From: Microbispora amethystogenes
Lineage (GTDB): Bacteria; Actinomycetota; Actinomycetes; Streptosporangiales; Streptosporangiaceae
Assembly: GCF_016863015.1 (NCBI RefSeq)
Contig: NZ_BOOB01000063.1
Span: 1-64,000, forward strand
DNA length: 64,000 nucleotides
Direction of reading: 5' to 3'
Shown here: positions 54,144 to 62,977 of the stretch, piece by piece
Layout of the letters: each line of letters begins with the position of its first letter
How positions within the stretch are numbered: the stretch's first letter is position 1
The notes under the pieces: model-generated
Seen by the model: only the letters and a program-made list of their open reading frames with translations
Told to the model about the DNA's origin: nothing
Database searches by the model: none
Position numbers and translations under genes: made by a program

Positions 54144-56669
54144 ATGACGAAAGGGGATCCCCTCATGGTGGCGCTCGCACGCAGACTCACCGCCCCCGCA
54201 CCCGGCTGGACCGTCGAGGCCGACGCGGTCGTGATCGGCTCCGGCATCGCCGGCCTCACCGTGGCCCTGCGCCACGTCGAGCTCGACCCGCGGGCACGGG
54301 TGCTCGTGGTCACCAAGGACGTCCTGTCGGCCGGGTCCACCCGCTGGGCGCAGGGCGGGATCGCCGCCGTCCTCGACCCCGAGGACACACCCGACGAGCA
54401 CCTCAGGGACACGCTCGTCGCCGGGGTCGGCCTGTGCGACGAGGAGGCCGTACGGGTCCTGGTCACCGAGGGCCCGGACGCGCTCAAGCGGCTGATGAGC
54501 CACGGCGCCGAGTTCGACCGGGACGTCGACGGCGGGCTCCAGCTCACCCGCGAGGGCGGGCACCGGCGCAACCGCATCGTCCACGCGGGCGGCGACGCCA
54601 CCGGCGCCGAGGTGCAGCGGGCGCTGGCCGAGGCGGTGCTCGCCGAGCCCCGCATCGAGGTCATCGAGCACGCCCTCGCCCTCGACCTGCTCCTCGACGC
54701 AGAGGGCCGCGCCTGCGGGGTCACGCTCCACGTGATGGGGGAGGGCGCCCGCGACGGCGTGGGCGCCGTACGGGCCGGGGCCGTGGTGCTCGCCAGCGGC
54801 GGCATGGGCCAGATCTACGCGGCCACCACCAACCCCGTCGTGTCCACCGGGGACGGCGTCGCGCTGGCCCTGCGGGCCGGCGCGGTGGTCAGGGACATCG
54901 AGTTCGTGCAGTTCCACCCCACGGTGCTGTGGCTCGGGGAGGGCTCGACCGGTCAGCAGCCCCTCGTCTCCGAGGCCGTGCGCGGCGAGGGCGCGGTGCT
55001 CGTCGACGCGGCGGGCGAGCGCTTCATGCGCGGCGTCCACGAACTGGCCGACCTCGCGCCCCGCGACGTCGTCGCCAAGGCGATCATGCGCAGGATGGAC
55101 GAGACCGGCGCCGACCACGTCTTCCTGGACGCCACCGGCTTCGGCGAGGACAAGTGGCGCACCCGCTTCCCGACCATCCTCGCCGTCTGCCGGGAGCACG
55201 GCATCGACCCCGTCACCGAGCCGATCCCCGTCGCCCCCGCCGCCCACTACGCGAGCGGCGGCGTGCGCACCGACCTGTACGGCAGAACCAGCGTGCCCGG
55301 CCTGTACGCCTGCGGCGAGGTGGCCTGCACGGGCGTCCACGGCGCCAACCGGCTGGCCTCCAACTCGCTGCTCGAAGGGCTCGTCTACGGCGAGCGCATC
55401 GCCGCCGACCTGGCCGCGCACGACCTCACGCCGCGCGAGCCGGCCCCGCGCGACGACCGGCCCGAGGGGCTGGTGGACCCGCGTACCCGCGCCCGGATCC
55501 AGGGCCACATGAGCCGCGGCGCCGGGGTGCTGCGCGGCGACCGCAGTCTCGCGGAGGTCGCCCGCGCGCTCTCCGACGCCCGCTGGACCCCGGTCGCGGT
55601 CGAGCCCTGCACGGAGTCGTGGGAGGCGACCAACCTCCTCACCGTCGCGTCCGCGCTGGTCGCCGCGGCGGCCGTGCGCGAGGAGACGCGCGGCTCCCAC
55701 TGGCGGGAGGACCACCCCGACCGCGACGACGCCCGCTGGCGGGCGCACATCGACATCGCCCTGACAGCGGAGGGACTGACCTTGACGTACACGCCCCACG
55801 AGGACCTGCGGACGGAACTGCACGCGGACGGCCTCGACCCGGACGCCGTGCTCGGCCTCGTCCGCGCCGCCCTGGACGAGGACCTGGCCGGGGGACAGGA
55901 CGTCACCTCGGTCGCCACGATCCCGGCGGACCAGCGCGCGGTCGCCGACGTGGTGGCGCGGAAGGAGGGCGTGGTCGCCGGCCTGGCCGTCGCCGAGGCC
56001 GTCTTCCGCCAGGCCGCCGGAGGGGCCGAGGTCGAGCGGCACGCCGCGGACGGCGACCGGGTGCGCCCCGGCGACGTGGTGATGACGGTGCGCGGCGCCA
56101 CCCGCGACCTGCTCACGCTGGAGCGGACCGCGCTCAACTTCCTCACCCACCTGTCCGGCGTCGCCACCCAGACCCGGCGCTGGGTGGACGCCGTGGAGGG
56201 CACCGGCGCCCGCGTCCGCGACAGCCGCAAGACCCTGCCGGGCCTGCGCGTGCTGGAGAAGTACGCCGTACGGGCGGGCGGCGGCGTGAACCACCGGATG
56301 GGCCTGCACGACGCCGCGCTCATCAAGGACAACCACGTCGTTGCCGCCGGAGGCGTCGCCGAGGCCTTCCGCGCCGTACGGCGGGCCTTCCCCGGCCTGC
56401 CCATCGAGGTCGAGGTGGACCGGATCGACCAGATCGAGCCGGTCCTCGCCGAGGGCGCCGACGAGATCCTGCTCGACAACTTCACCGTGGACCAGCTCGC
56501 CGAGGCCGTACGCCTGGTGGCCGGCCGGGCGCGGCTGGAGTCGAGCGGCGGGCTGACCCTGGACGCGGCCCGCGCGGTCGCCGAGACCGGGGTCGACTAC
56601 CTGGCGGTCGGCGCGCTCACCCACTCGGCCCCGGCACTCGACCTGGGTCTAGATCTTCGTGGGGCATAA
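54144..56669 (+). CDS. nadB-nadC: Bifunctional L-aspartate oxidase / nicotinate-nucleotide diphosphorylase (NadB-NadC in one frame)
   Basis: One 841-codon frame has no internal stop. Residues 1-546 are NadB: the FAD-binding VVIGSGIAGLTVAL, then STRWAQGGIAAVLD, EFVQFHPTVLW and HYASGGVRTDLYGRTSVPGL. Residues 547-841 are NadC: DLAGGQDVTSVATIP, LNFLTHLSGVATQTRRWVDA, RKTLPGLRVLEKYAV, GGVNHRMGLHDAALIKDNH and ILLDNFTVDQL. The join is ALTAEG-LTLTYTP. AGGGA lies six bases before TTG 55782, so NadC may also start internally. NadB makes iminoaspartate and NadC makes nicotinate mononucleotide from quinolinate; NadA is not in the window. GAAAGGGG precedes the start region; ATG 54165 is an alternative. Confidence 0.88.
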   Translation: MTKGDPLMVALARRLTAPAPGWTVEADAVVIGSGIAGLTVALRHVELDPRARVLVVTKDVLSAGSTRWAQGGIAAVLDPEDTPDEHLRDTLVAGVGLCDEEAVRVLVTEGPDALKRLMSHGAEFDRDVDGGLQLTREGGHRRNRIVHAGGDATGAEVQRALAEAVLAEPRIEVIEHALALDLLLDAEGRACGVTLHVMGEGARDGVGAVRAGAVVLASGGMGQIYAATTNPVVSTGDGVALALRAGAVVRDIEFVQFHPTVLWLGEGSTGQQPLVSEAVRGEGAVLVDAAGERFMRGVHELADLAPRDVVAKAIMRRMDETGADHVFLDATGFGEDKWRTRFPTILAVCREHGIDPVTEPIPVAPAAHYASGGVRTDLYGRTSVPGLYACGEVACTGVHGANRLASNSLLEGLVYGERIAADLAAHDLTPREPAPRDDRPEGLVDPRTRARIQGHMSRGAGVLRGDRSLAEVARALSDARWTPVAVEPCTESWEATNLLTVASALVAAAAVREETRGSHWREDHPDRDDARWRAHIDIALTAEGLTLTYTPHEDLRTELHADGLDPDAVLGLVRAALDEDLAGGQDVTSVATIPADQRAVADVVARKEGVVAGLAVAEAVFRQAAGGAEVERHAADGDRVRPGDVVMTVRGATRDLLTLERTALNFLTHLSGVATQTRRWVDAVEGTGARVRDSRKTLPGLRVLEKYAVRAGGGVNHRMGLHDAALIKDNHVVAAGGVAEAFRAVRRAFPGLPIEVEVDRIDQIEPVLAEGADEILLDNFTVDQLAEAVRLVAGRARLESSGGLTLDAARAVAETGVDYLAVGALTHSAPALDLGLDLRGA

Positions 56670-56676
56670 TCGGGGG

Positions 56677-57459
56677 ATGCTGCTCACCATCGACGTCAGC
56701 AACACCCATACGGTGCTGGGCCTGTTCGAGGGTGAAGAGGTCATCGAGCACTGGCGGATCGCGACCGATCCCCGCCGTACGGCGGACGAGATCGCGGTGG
56801 TGCTGCAGGGCCTGCTCGGGCAGTCGCCGCTGCTCAAGGACGCCGACATCAGCGGCATCGCGATCTGCTCCACGGTCCCGTCGGTGCTCAACGAGATGCG
56901 GGAGATGTCCCGGCGCTACTACGGCGACGTCAACGCGGTGGTCGTCGAGCCGGGCGTCCGCACCGGCGTGCCGGTCCGGATGGACAACCCCAAGGAGGTC
57001 GGCAGCGACCGCATCGTGAACGCGCTCGCCGCCACCACCCTGTACGGCGGGCCCTGCGTGATCGTCGACTTCGGCACGGCGACCTCCTTCGACGCGGTCT
57101 CGGCCCGGGGCGAGTACGTCGGCGCGGTGACCGCCCCCGGCCTGGAGATCTCGGTGGACGCCCTGGCCACGGCCGGGGCGCAGCTCCACAAGGTCGAGCT
57201 GGTGCGGCCGAGGTCGGTGATCGCCAAGAACACCGTGGAGGCGCTCCAGTCGGGCATCCTCTACGGCTTCGCCGGGCTGGTCGACGGCATCGTGGACCGC
57301 ATGACGGCCGAGCTCGCCACCGACCCCGACGACGTCACCGTGGTCGCCACGGGCACCGGCGCGCCGCTCGTCATCGGCGAGGCCCGTACGATCGACGTGC
57401 ACGAGCCCTGGCTCACGCTCATCGGCCTGCGGCTGGTCTACGTCCGCAACACGTCCTGA
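56677..57459 (+). CDS. coaX: Type III pantothenate kinase
   Basis: The 260-residue enzyme begins MLLTIDVSNTHTVLGLFEG (the phosphate-binding D-x-G-N-T equivalent, here D-V-S-N-T). It also shows NPKEVGSDRIVNALAA, CVIVDFGTATSFDAVSARGE and GGAIAPG-like AVTAPGLEISVDAL. It phosphorylates pantothenate, the first step to CoA, connecting with panC. The normal motif D-x-G-N-T reads Ser instead of Gly, as in several actinomycete CoaX. CATAAT lies seven bases before ATG 56677 and no good Shine-Dalgarno is present, so it may have its own leaderless promoter. Confidence 0.92.
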   Translation: MLLTIDVSNTHTVLGLFEGEEVIEHWRIATDPRRTADEIAVVLQGLLGQSPLLKDADISGIAICSTVPSVLNEMREMSRRYYGDVNAVVVEPGVRTGVPVRMDNPKEVGSDRIVNALAATTLYGGPCVIVDFGTATSFDAVSARGEYVGAVTAPGLEISVDALATAGAQLHKVELVRPRSVIAKNTVEALQSGILYGFAGLVDGIVDRMTAELATDPDDVTVVATGTGAPLVIGEARTIDVHEPWLTLIGLRLVYVRNTS

Positions 57460-57515
57460 CGACTCCCTCGCGTACGGGACCATAGAAGGCAGGATCCCGT
57501 TCAGAGAGGACTGAC

Positions 57516-59213
57516 GTGATGGACGCCGACTGGGTGGCGCGTTTCGCCGACGAGGTCATCGCCGAGGCCGAACGGCGCGCCCCGGGCAAACCCGTCGTCT
57601 GCGCGTCCGGCCTCAGCCCCTCCGGCCCGATCCACCTGGGCAACCTGCGCGAGGTCATGACCCCGCACCTGGTGGCCGACGAGATCAGGCGGCGCGGGCA
57701 CGAGTGCGTGCACATCATCTCGTGGGACGACTTCGACCGCTTCCGCAAGGTCCCCGCGGGCGTCGACCCCTCCTGGAACGAGCACATCGGCAAGCCGCTG
57801 ACCACCGTCCCGGCTCCGCCCGGCAGCGCGTACCCGAACTGGGCCGAGCACTTCAAGGCGCCGATGATCGCCGCGCTGGCGGAGATGGGCGTGGAGTTCC
57901 AGGGCATCAGCCAGACCGAGATGTACACCTCCGGGGCCTACCGGGAGCAGGTGCTGCTCGCCATGCGCGAGCGGCGGCGGATCGACGCGATCCTCGACCA
58001 GTACCGCACCAAGAAGGCCAAGGCCAAGGAGGTCCTGGACGCCGACGAGGCCGCCGCCCTGGAGGGCTCGGGGGCCGCGGGCGAGGACGACGGCTCCGGC
58101 GCGGGGGGCTACTACCCCTACAAGCCGTACTGCTCGTTCTGCGACCGCGACCTGACCACGGTCACGTCGTACGACGACGAGACCACCGCGTTGTCGTACA
58201 CCTGCGTCTGCGGGCACGGCGAGACCGTCCTGCTGTCCGAGCACACCCGCGGCAAGCTGGTGTGGAAGGTCGACTGGCCGATGCGCTGGGCGTACGAGGG
58301 CGTGGTCTTCGAGCCGTCGGGCGTCGACCACAGCTCGCCGGGCTCGTCGTTCGTCGTCGGCGGCCAGATCATCCGCGAGGTGTTCGGCGGGCAGCAGCCG
58401 ATCGGGCCGATGTACGCCTTCGTCGGCATCAGCGGCATGGCCAAGATGAGCAGCTCCAAGGGCGGCGTGCCGACCCCGGCCGACGCTCTGTCGATCATGG
58501 AGCCCGCGCTGCTGCGCTGGCTGTACGCCCGCCGCCGTCCCAACCAGTCGTTCAAGATCTCCTTCGACCAGGAGATCCAGCGGATGTACGACGAGTGGGA
58601 CACGCTCACCAGGAAGGTCGCGGACGGGACGGCGCTGCCGGCCGACCAGTCGGCCTACCGCCGGGCGTCGAGCACGGCGTCCGCGACGCTGCCCGAGACG
58701 CCGCGCCGGCTGCCGTACCGGACGCTCGCCTCGGTGGTCGACATCGCGACCGGCCACGAGGAGCAGACGCTGCGCATCCTGCGCGCCTTCGACCCGGAGA
58801 TCGGCGGGCTGGACGAGCTGCGGCCGCGGCTCGACCGCGCCCGGCACTGGGTGAACACCTACCTGCCCGCCGAGGACCGCACGCAGGTGCGCGAGACGCC
58901 CGACAAGGAGCTTCTCGACACCCTCGGCGAGACGGAGTGGGAGTCGCTGCGCCTGCTGCTCGACGGTCTCGACGACCACTGGTCGCTCGACGGCCTGACC
59001 ACGCTCGTGTACGGCGTGCCGAAGGTGCTGGCCGGGCTGGAGATGGACGCCAAGGCGGCCACGCCGGAGCTGAAGGCCGCCCAGCGCGCGTTCTTCGCCC
59101 TGCTCTACCGGCTGCTCGTCGGCCGCGACACCGGCCCGCGCCTGCCCACGCTGCTGCTCGCGGTGGGCCGCGACCGGATCCGCGAGCTGCTCGACCCGGG
59201 CCGCACCGCCTGA
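57516..59213 (+). CDS. lysS: Lysyl-tRNA synthetase, class I
   Basis: The 565-residue enzyme is a class I synthetase, with the HIGH-like motif PSGPIHLGNLREVMTPHLV near residue 33 and the KMSKS-like MAKMSSSKGG near 309. A zinc-type insert CSFCDRD...CVCGHG lies at about 206-230. It charges tRNA-Lys. Class I LysRS is common in archaea and some actinomycetes, where it replaces or supplements the class II enzyme. GTG 57516 has GAGG six bases upstream; ATG 57519 is next. An acidic-glycine loop (about 180-197) is a local expansion. Confidence 0.93.
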   Translation: MMDADWVARFADEVIAEAERRAPGKPVVCASGLSPSGPIHLGNLREVMTPHLVADEIRRRGHECVHIISWDDFDRFRKVPAGVDPSWNEHIGKPLTTVPAPPGSAYPNWAEHFKAPMIAALAEMGVEFQGISQTEMYTSGAYREQVLLAMRERRRIDAILDQYRTKKAKAKEVLDADEAAALEGSGAAGEDDGSGAGGYYPYKPYCSFCDRDLTTVTSYDDETTALSYTCVCGHGETVLLSEHTRGKLVWKVDWPMRWAYEGVVFEPSGVDHSSPGSSFVVGGQIIREVFGGQQPIGPMYAFVGISGMAKMSSSKGGVPTPADALSIMEPALLRWLYARRRPNQSFKISFDQEIQRMYDEWDTLTRKVADGTALPADQSAYRRASSTASATLPETPRRLPYRTLASVVDIATGHEEQTLRILRAFDPEIGGLDELRPRLDRARHWVNTYLPAEDRTQVRETPDKELLDTLGETEWESLRLLLDGLDDHWSLDGLTTLVYGVPKVLAGLEMDAKAATPELKAAQRAFFALLYRLLVGRDTGPRLPTLLLAVGRDRIRELLDPGRTA

Positions 59214-59229
59214 CCGCCGGCCTCGCGGT

Positions 59230-59257
59230 CTCGCGCCGGCCTCGTGGCCGGCGCGAG
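59230..59257. terminator. Bidirectional terminator between lysS and the oxidoreductase
   Basis: CTCGCGCCGGCC (59230-59241) pairs perfectly with GGCCGGCGCGAG (59246-59257) around TCGT. It begins 16 bp after the lysS stop and ends two bases before the convergent gene's stop. Confidence 0.85.
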
Positions 59258-59258
59258 G

Positions 59259-60182
59259 TCAGGGGGTCAGCACCAGGCGTCCGCGCACGCCGCCCCGGGC
59301 GAGCCGTTCGTGGGCCTCGGCCGCCCGCTCGAACGGGTGGACACCGGCGACCCGTGTCGTGAGCCGGCCCGCCTCGGCCAGCCGGACGACGTCCCTGAGC
59401 TGCGCCGCGTCGGCCCGGACGAACACCGTGGAGGTGCGGATCCCGCGCAGCGGGAGCGGAGCCTGCCCCGCGCCGACGGCGACGAACGCGCCCCCGCCCC
59501 GCACCGCGTCCAGCGCGGGCAGGCCGACGACGGCCGCGTCCACCACACCGTCCACGCCGCCCGGGACGACGGCCCGTACGGCGCCGGCCAGATCGGCGCC
59601 CCTCGCGACGAACCACTCCGCGCCGAAACCGCGGACCAGCGCCTCGTCCCCGGGCGCGGCGACGGCGGCGACCCGGATTCCCCGGAGGGCCGCCAGTTCC
59701 ACCAGATATCCGCCGAGACCCCCAGCCGCCCCCGTCACGAGCAGGGTCTCGCCGTGAGCGAGCCCGGCGAGGTCGAGCGCCTGAACGGCGGTCAGCGCGT
59801 TGAGCGGCAGCGTCGACGCCTCGATCGCGGACATCCCCACGGGCGCGGGCGCGACGGCGGGCTCGTCCAGCACGACGAGTTCCGCCTGGGCCTTGATCGG
59901 GTCCGTCAGCCGGTCCGACAGGCCGACGACCCGGTCGCCCGGGCCGACCGCCGTCACCCCCGGTCCCACCCGGTCGATCACCCCCGCCACGTCCCACCCC
60001 AGGGCGTACGTGTCGAGCCGGGGCGTGAGCCCGTGATCGGGAAGGGCGCCGGAGACCGTGAAGAGGTCGATCGGGTTGACGGCCGCCGCCTCCACCCGGA
60101 TCCGCACCTGTCCCGGCCCCGGCTCGGGCTCGGGCACCTCGGCCACCCGTACGACTCCGTCCCGCCCCACCAGTGCTCTCAT
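59259..60182 (-). CDS. NADP-dependent zinc-free alcohol dehydrogenase/quinone oxidoreductase
   Basis: The 307-residue protein belongs to the medium-chain dehydrogenase superfamily. Evidence: VRIRVEAAAVNPIDLFTVSG, GWDVAGVIDRVGPGVTAVGP, the nucleotide-binding LLVTGAAGGLGGYLVELAAL and FVAVGAG. The zinc-ligand cysteines are absent, so it is a quinone oxidoreductase-like enzyme. GGAGGA precedes ATG 60182. It is divergent from the HxlR regulator, which probably controls it. Confidence 0.88.
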   Translation of the reverse strand: MRALVGRDGVVRVAEVPEPEPGPGQVRIRVEAAAVNPIDLFTVSGALPDHGLTPRLDTYALGWDVAGVIDRVGPGVTAVGPGDRVVGLSDRLTDPIKAQAELVVLDEPAVAPAPVGMSAIEASTLPLNALTAVQALDLAGLAHGETLLVTGAAGGLGGYLVELAALRGIRVAAVAAPGDEALVRGFGAEWFVARGADLAGAVRAVVPGGVDGVVDAAVVGLPALDAVRGGGAFVAVGAGQAPLPLRGIRTSTVFVRADAAQLRDVVRLAEAGRLTTRVAGVHPFERAAEAHERLARGGVRGRLVLTP

Positions 60183-60215
60183 GTGTCCTCCTCTCGCTAC
60201 GACGAGGAGGCTATG

Positions 60216-60228
60216 GAGAGTTACTCTC
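60216..60228. promoter_or_regulatory. Palindrome between oxidoreductase and hxlR
   Basis: GAGAGT-T-ACTCTC is a perfect 6+1+6 palindrome in the 96-bp gap between the divergent genes. HxlR regulators commonly bind such sites to control an adjacent oxidoreductase. Binding is inferred. Confidence 0.65.
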
Positions 60229-60278
60229 TTTCGGTAAGTAGGCACCCGGAAGTGCGTAACGGTGGCGGAGGGAAGATC

Positions 60279-60689
60279 ATGCCAACCCGGACGGCGGCCC
60301 AGCGGCGGGAGGAGGCGCGGCGGCGGTACGACGCGTACGTGGCGTCCTGCCCGTCCCGGCAGTTGCTCGACGCGCTCAGCGACAAGTGGGTGAGCCTCGT
60401 GCTGACCGCGCTGGCCCGCGGGTCTCTCCGCTACAGCGAGCTGGCGAGGACGATCGCCGGAGTGAGTCAGAAGATGCTCACGCAGACGTTGCGGACGATG
60501 GAACGCGACGGACTGGTCTCGCGCACCGTCACCCCGTCGGTGCCGGTGCGCGTCGACTATCGGCTCACTCCCCTGGGCGAGGACCTGATGCCGCTGCTCG
60601 AAGCGATCAAGAACTGGGCGGAGATCCACATGGAGGACGTGGAGGCCGCCAGGGAGGCGTACGACCGGCGGCCCGCCGCCGCACCTTGA
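60279..60689 (+). CDS. HxlR-family transcriptional regulator
   Basis: The 136-residue winged-helix protein shows LLDALSDKWVSLVLTALARG with a preceding Cys (VASCPSRQ). The HTH follows: RYSELARTIAGVSQKMLTQT, then LRTMERDGLVSRTV and the wing YRLTPLGEDL. HxlR proteins sense aldehydes, quinones or oxidants by a conserved Cys in that place. ATG 60279 has GGAGGGAAG upstream. Confidence 0.9.
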   Translation: MPTRTAAQRREEARRRYDAYVASCPSRQLLDALSDKWVSLVLTALARGSLRYSELARTIAGVSQKMLTQTLRTMERDGLVSRTVTPSVPVRVDYRLTPLGEDLMPLLEAIKNWAEIHMEDVEAAREAYDRRPAAAP

Positions 60690-60761
60690 CGGCCTTCTAC
60701 AAAGGCGTTTACCGTCCCTGGAGGGTGGGCCGACGCATCATCGTCGTGGGGAGGGCGGACG

Positions 60762-61010
60762 ATGGGGTATCCGGAGGTCGTCTACCGGGGTGAGGATCTC
60801 GCCTCGGACCTTGAGCGTGCCGGTCTCACCGAGGAGGACCTACTGCTGCTCGCCGAGCTGGCGAAGGGTGTGACCGCCGACCGGGTGGGCCGCAGCCTCG
60901 ACGTCAGCGGCCGCACGGTGCGGCGGCGACTGCGCTGCATCTGCGACCGGATCGGCGTGGCGACCGCCATCGAGGCCGTCGCCTGGGCCGCCCGCCGCCG
61001 TCTCATCTGA
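60762..61010 (+). CDS. Orphan LuxR/GerE-type HTH protein
   Basis: The 82-residue protein is almost only a DNA-binding domain: LTEEDLLLLAELAKGVTADR, VGRSLDVSGRTVRRRLRCIC, DRIGVATAIEAVAWAARRRL. This is the GerE four-helix pattern. It lacks a receiver or sensory domain, so activity would depend on its amount or a partner. A Cys pair (CIC) lies in the third-fourth helix turn. It is monocistronic, 72 bp after hxlR. Confidence 0.8.
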   Translation: MGYPEVVYRGEDLASDLERAGLTEEDLLLLAELAKGVTADRVGRSLDVSGRTVRRRLRCICDRIGVATAIEAVAWAARRRLI

Positions 61011-61072
61011 GCACGTCCCGGATTCGTCCGGCCGCGCCCGCGGGCACGGCCGGAGCACGGTCGGGCGGGTGA

Positions 61073-62113
61073 TCAGTCGGCGACGCGCACCCCGCCCGCG
61101 AACGGACGTCCGGCGATCTTGGCGATGTGGATGACGTCACCGGTGCGCGGCGCGTGGACCATGTAGCCGCCGCCGATGTAGAGACCCACGTGGTGCAGGT
61201 CGGAGTAGAAGAACACGAGGTCGCCGGGGCGGAGCTGGTCCTTGGTGATGTGGGTGCCGGCCGTCCACTGGTCGCCCGTGTAGTGGGGCAGGCTGATGCC
61301 GACGGACTGGTAGGCCGCCATGACCAGGCCGGAGCAGTCGAACGAGCGCGGTCCCTCCGCGCCCCAGACGTACGGCTTCAGCTGCTGAGCGAGGGCCCAG
61401 CGCGCCGCCTGTGCGGCCTTGCCGCCGCCCACGATCGGGAAGGACATCTTCCTGCGCGTCTCGGCGCCGACCTCCCGCGAGACCTGCCGGTAGAGGCTGC
61501 TCTCGGTCTTCTTGATCAGCTTCGTGATCGTGTCGCGTCGCGAGTCGAGGCCGTTCAGCAGCTTCCTGACCTCGCTCTGGCGGGCGGCGGCGCTGGACTT
61601 GGCCCGGGCGGCGGCGTCCATCGCCTTGCTGACCTCGGCGACCTCCTGGCTCTGCTGTAACTCCAGCGCGTACGTCGTGGAGGCCTGGTCGAGGTACTGC
61701 CGCGGATCGGTGGACTTGACGAGCACCAGGGCGTTGCCGAGCCCGTTGGTCATGTAGGAGTGCTGGGCGAGGGCGCTCGCCCGCTGCCGGCGGGTCGCCA
61801 GCTCGGCCTCGCTCTTGGCGAGGTTCTTCTTGGCGAGCTCGGCGGACCGCTCGGCCGCCTTCAGGCGTACCCGCTCGCCGTTGTACTGCTCGGTGAGGGA
61901 CTCGATTTCGCTGTAGAGGTCTTCCACCTCCGCGGCGAGCTCCTTGAGGCTCGGCTTCGGGTCGGCGGTCGCGCTGACCACCGGAGCGCCGAATGTGACC
62001 GCGGCGAGCGCGACTCCGACGAGGGTGAACCGCCGGATGGCACCCGGACCGGCCGGGCCGGCTCCGGGCCGTCGGCGACGGGCGTGCCTGCCCGCCTGCC
62101 GTCCTCCACGCAT
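61073..62113 (-). CDS. Secreted NlpC/P60 peptidoglycan endopeptidase under a c-di-AMP riboswitch
   Basis: The 346-residue precursor has a long basic N-terminus, a hydrophobic signal segment and probable cleavage near SATA about residue 50. A coiled coil (about 55-215) leads into the NlpC/P60 domain. The catalytic Cys is in FDCSGLVMAAY, the His in DLHHVGLYIG and the third residue in MVHAPRTGD. It cuts wall peptide cross-links. The mature start ADPKPSLKE resembles that of the paralogue at 33767-34933. ATG 62113 has GGGAGAGGAG upstream. Confidence 0.88.
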   Translation of the reverse strand: MRGGRQAGRHARRRRPGAGPAGPGAIRRFTLVGVALAAVTFGAPVVSATADPKPSLKELAAEVEDLYSEIESLTEQYNGERVRLKAAERSAELAKKNLAKSEAELATRRQRASALAQHSYMTNGLGNALVLVKSTDPRQYLDQASTTYALELQQSQEVAEVSKAMDAAARAKSSAAARQSEVRKLLNGLDSRRDTITKLIKKTESSLYRQVSREVGAETRRKMSFPIVGGGKAAQAARWALAQQLKPYVWGAEGPRSFDCSGLVMAAYQSVGISLPHYTGDQWTAGTHITKDQLRPGDLVFFYSDLHHVGLYIGGGYMVHAPRTGDVIHIAKIAGRPFAGGVRVAD

Positions 62114-62193
62114 GCGCAACCGAGCTCCTCTCCCATAGGTGCTCCCGCACCGGCCGGCGTCGTCGTGACGGGCCGTGTGGCGGGGCACTGCCG

Positions 62194-62350
62194 AGCGCCT
62201 GCCGGGTTAGCTGACGGGTTCGGGCCGGAGTAGCCCTACCTTGCGGATTCACCCCTGGACGATCTGAACCTGAACCGATCCTGATCCCATGGATTGGGTC
62301 CCCGGCTCCTCTCCGCACCCGGCGCCCGACAGGGTTCGGACACCGGCGCT
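62194..62350 (-). promoter_or_regulatory. c-di-AMP (ydaO-yuaA type) riboswitch
   Basis: On the minus strand the leader reads AGCGCC at 62350-62345, then CCGAACCCTGTCGGGCGCC. Later come GGGGTGAATCCGC, GGTAGGGC, CCCGAACCCGTCAGCTAACC and CGGCAGGCGCT. The strings GGGGTGAATC, GGTAGGG and CGAACCCGTCAGCTAACC match the ydaO core. The outer stem pairs AGCGCC with GGCGCT (62199-62194). It ends about 80 bp before the NlpC/P60 start. Ligand c-di-AMP would repress the wall hydrolase. Confidence 0.88.
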
Positions 62351-62977
62351 TCGAGGATTCGGCGCCCGATCGTCGAGAGTGCTCACGACGATCGGCATCG
62401 TCGCTGGACATTAGTGCACCCTGAGTTGTTGCTCAACCAGAACTCGCAAACCCGTCTACGTTTGACAACCAACTGATCACGCTCGGGTCACGAGTCGATC
62501 AGTGATACGGGCTGGTCTACCTGGGTTTGTGGTGCTTTGTGGGCCTCTGAGGTGCTGGTCGGACGGGAGGGAAAATCGATGCGGAGCGGGGCGTGCGTTC
62601 CGGGGTCCGATCCGGCGTCGATCCGTATCCCGGTGGCTACAGAACGTCAGGCGTGATGTCGGACGGACCGTTTGGGATTGACCGTAAATGGGAGCCGGCG
62701 TCGCCGATCCCCGGGCCCCGCGCCGGGGCCGAAGACGGCGGGAGGGGCACCAGTGCCCCTCCCGCCAATCTTTGCCCCGTCGCGTCGCCCAGAGCGGCAC
62801 CTCGCCGCGTTGTCGCCCCACCCACGAAAACTCCTCGCAAGCTCGGACTTTCCGCGGGGCCCGGGGATTTCGGCCGTAGGCTCCGCTACGGCCTCCTCCT
62901 CCGCCTTGCGATGCACCACTCTGGACACCGCTCCGTCCGGGCAAACCTTGTCGGTCGCGGCACTAGGCTGACCGGTC
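62351..62977. other. Intergenic region with two hairpins before the acetyltransferase gene
   Basis: About 630 bp with no convincing gene. It should contain the minus-strand promoter for the riboswitch transcript. A 14-bp perfect hairpin (GGCGGGAGGGGCAC 62737-62750, GTGCCCCTCCCGCC 62753-62766) and a 7-bp one (62873-62879 with 62886-62892) are seen. The first may terminate transcription; the second lies in the leader of the acetyltransferase gene. Confidence 0.5.

Noticed and set aside
53487-56624. 1045-codon minus-strand frame opposite nadB-nadC
   Set aside because: His/Arg/Gly/Val-rich antisense shadow; NadB and NadC motifs are unambiguous on the other strand.
53702-57019. Very long plus-strand frame (1105 codons) overlapping tetR, nadB-nadC and coaX
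   Set aside because: Arg/Gly/Pro-rich shadow of the true frames, with no domain signal.
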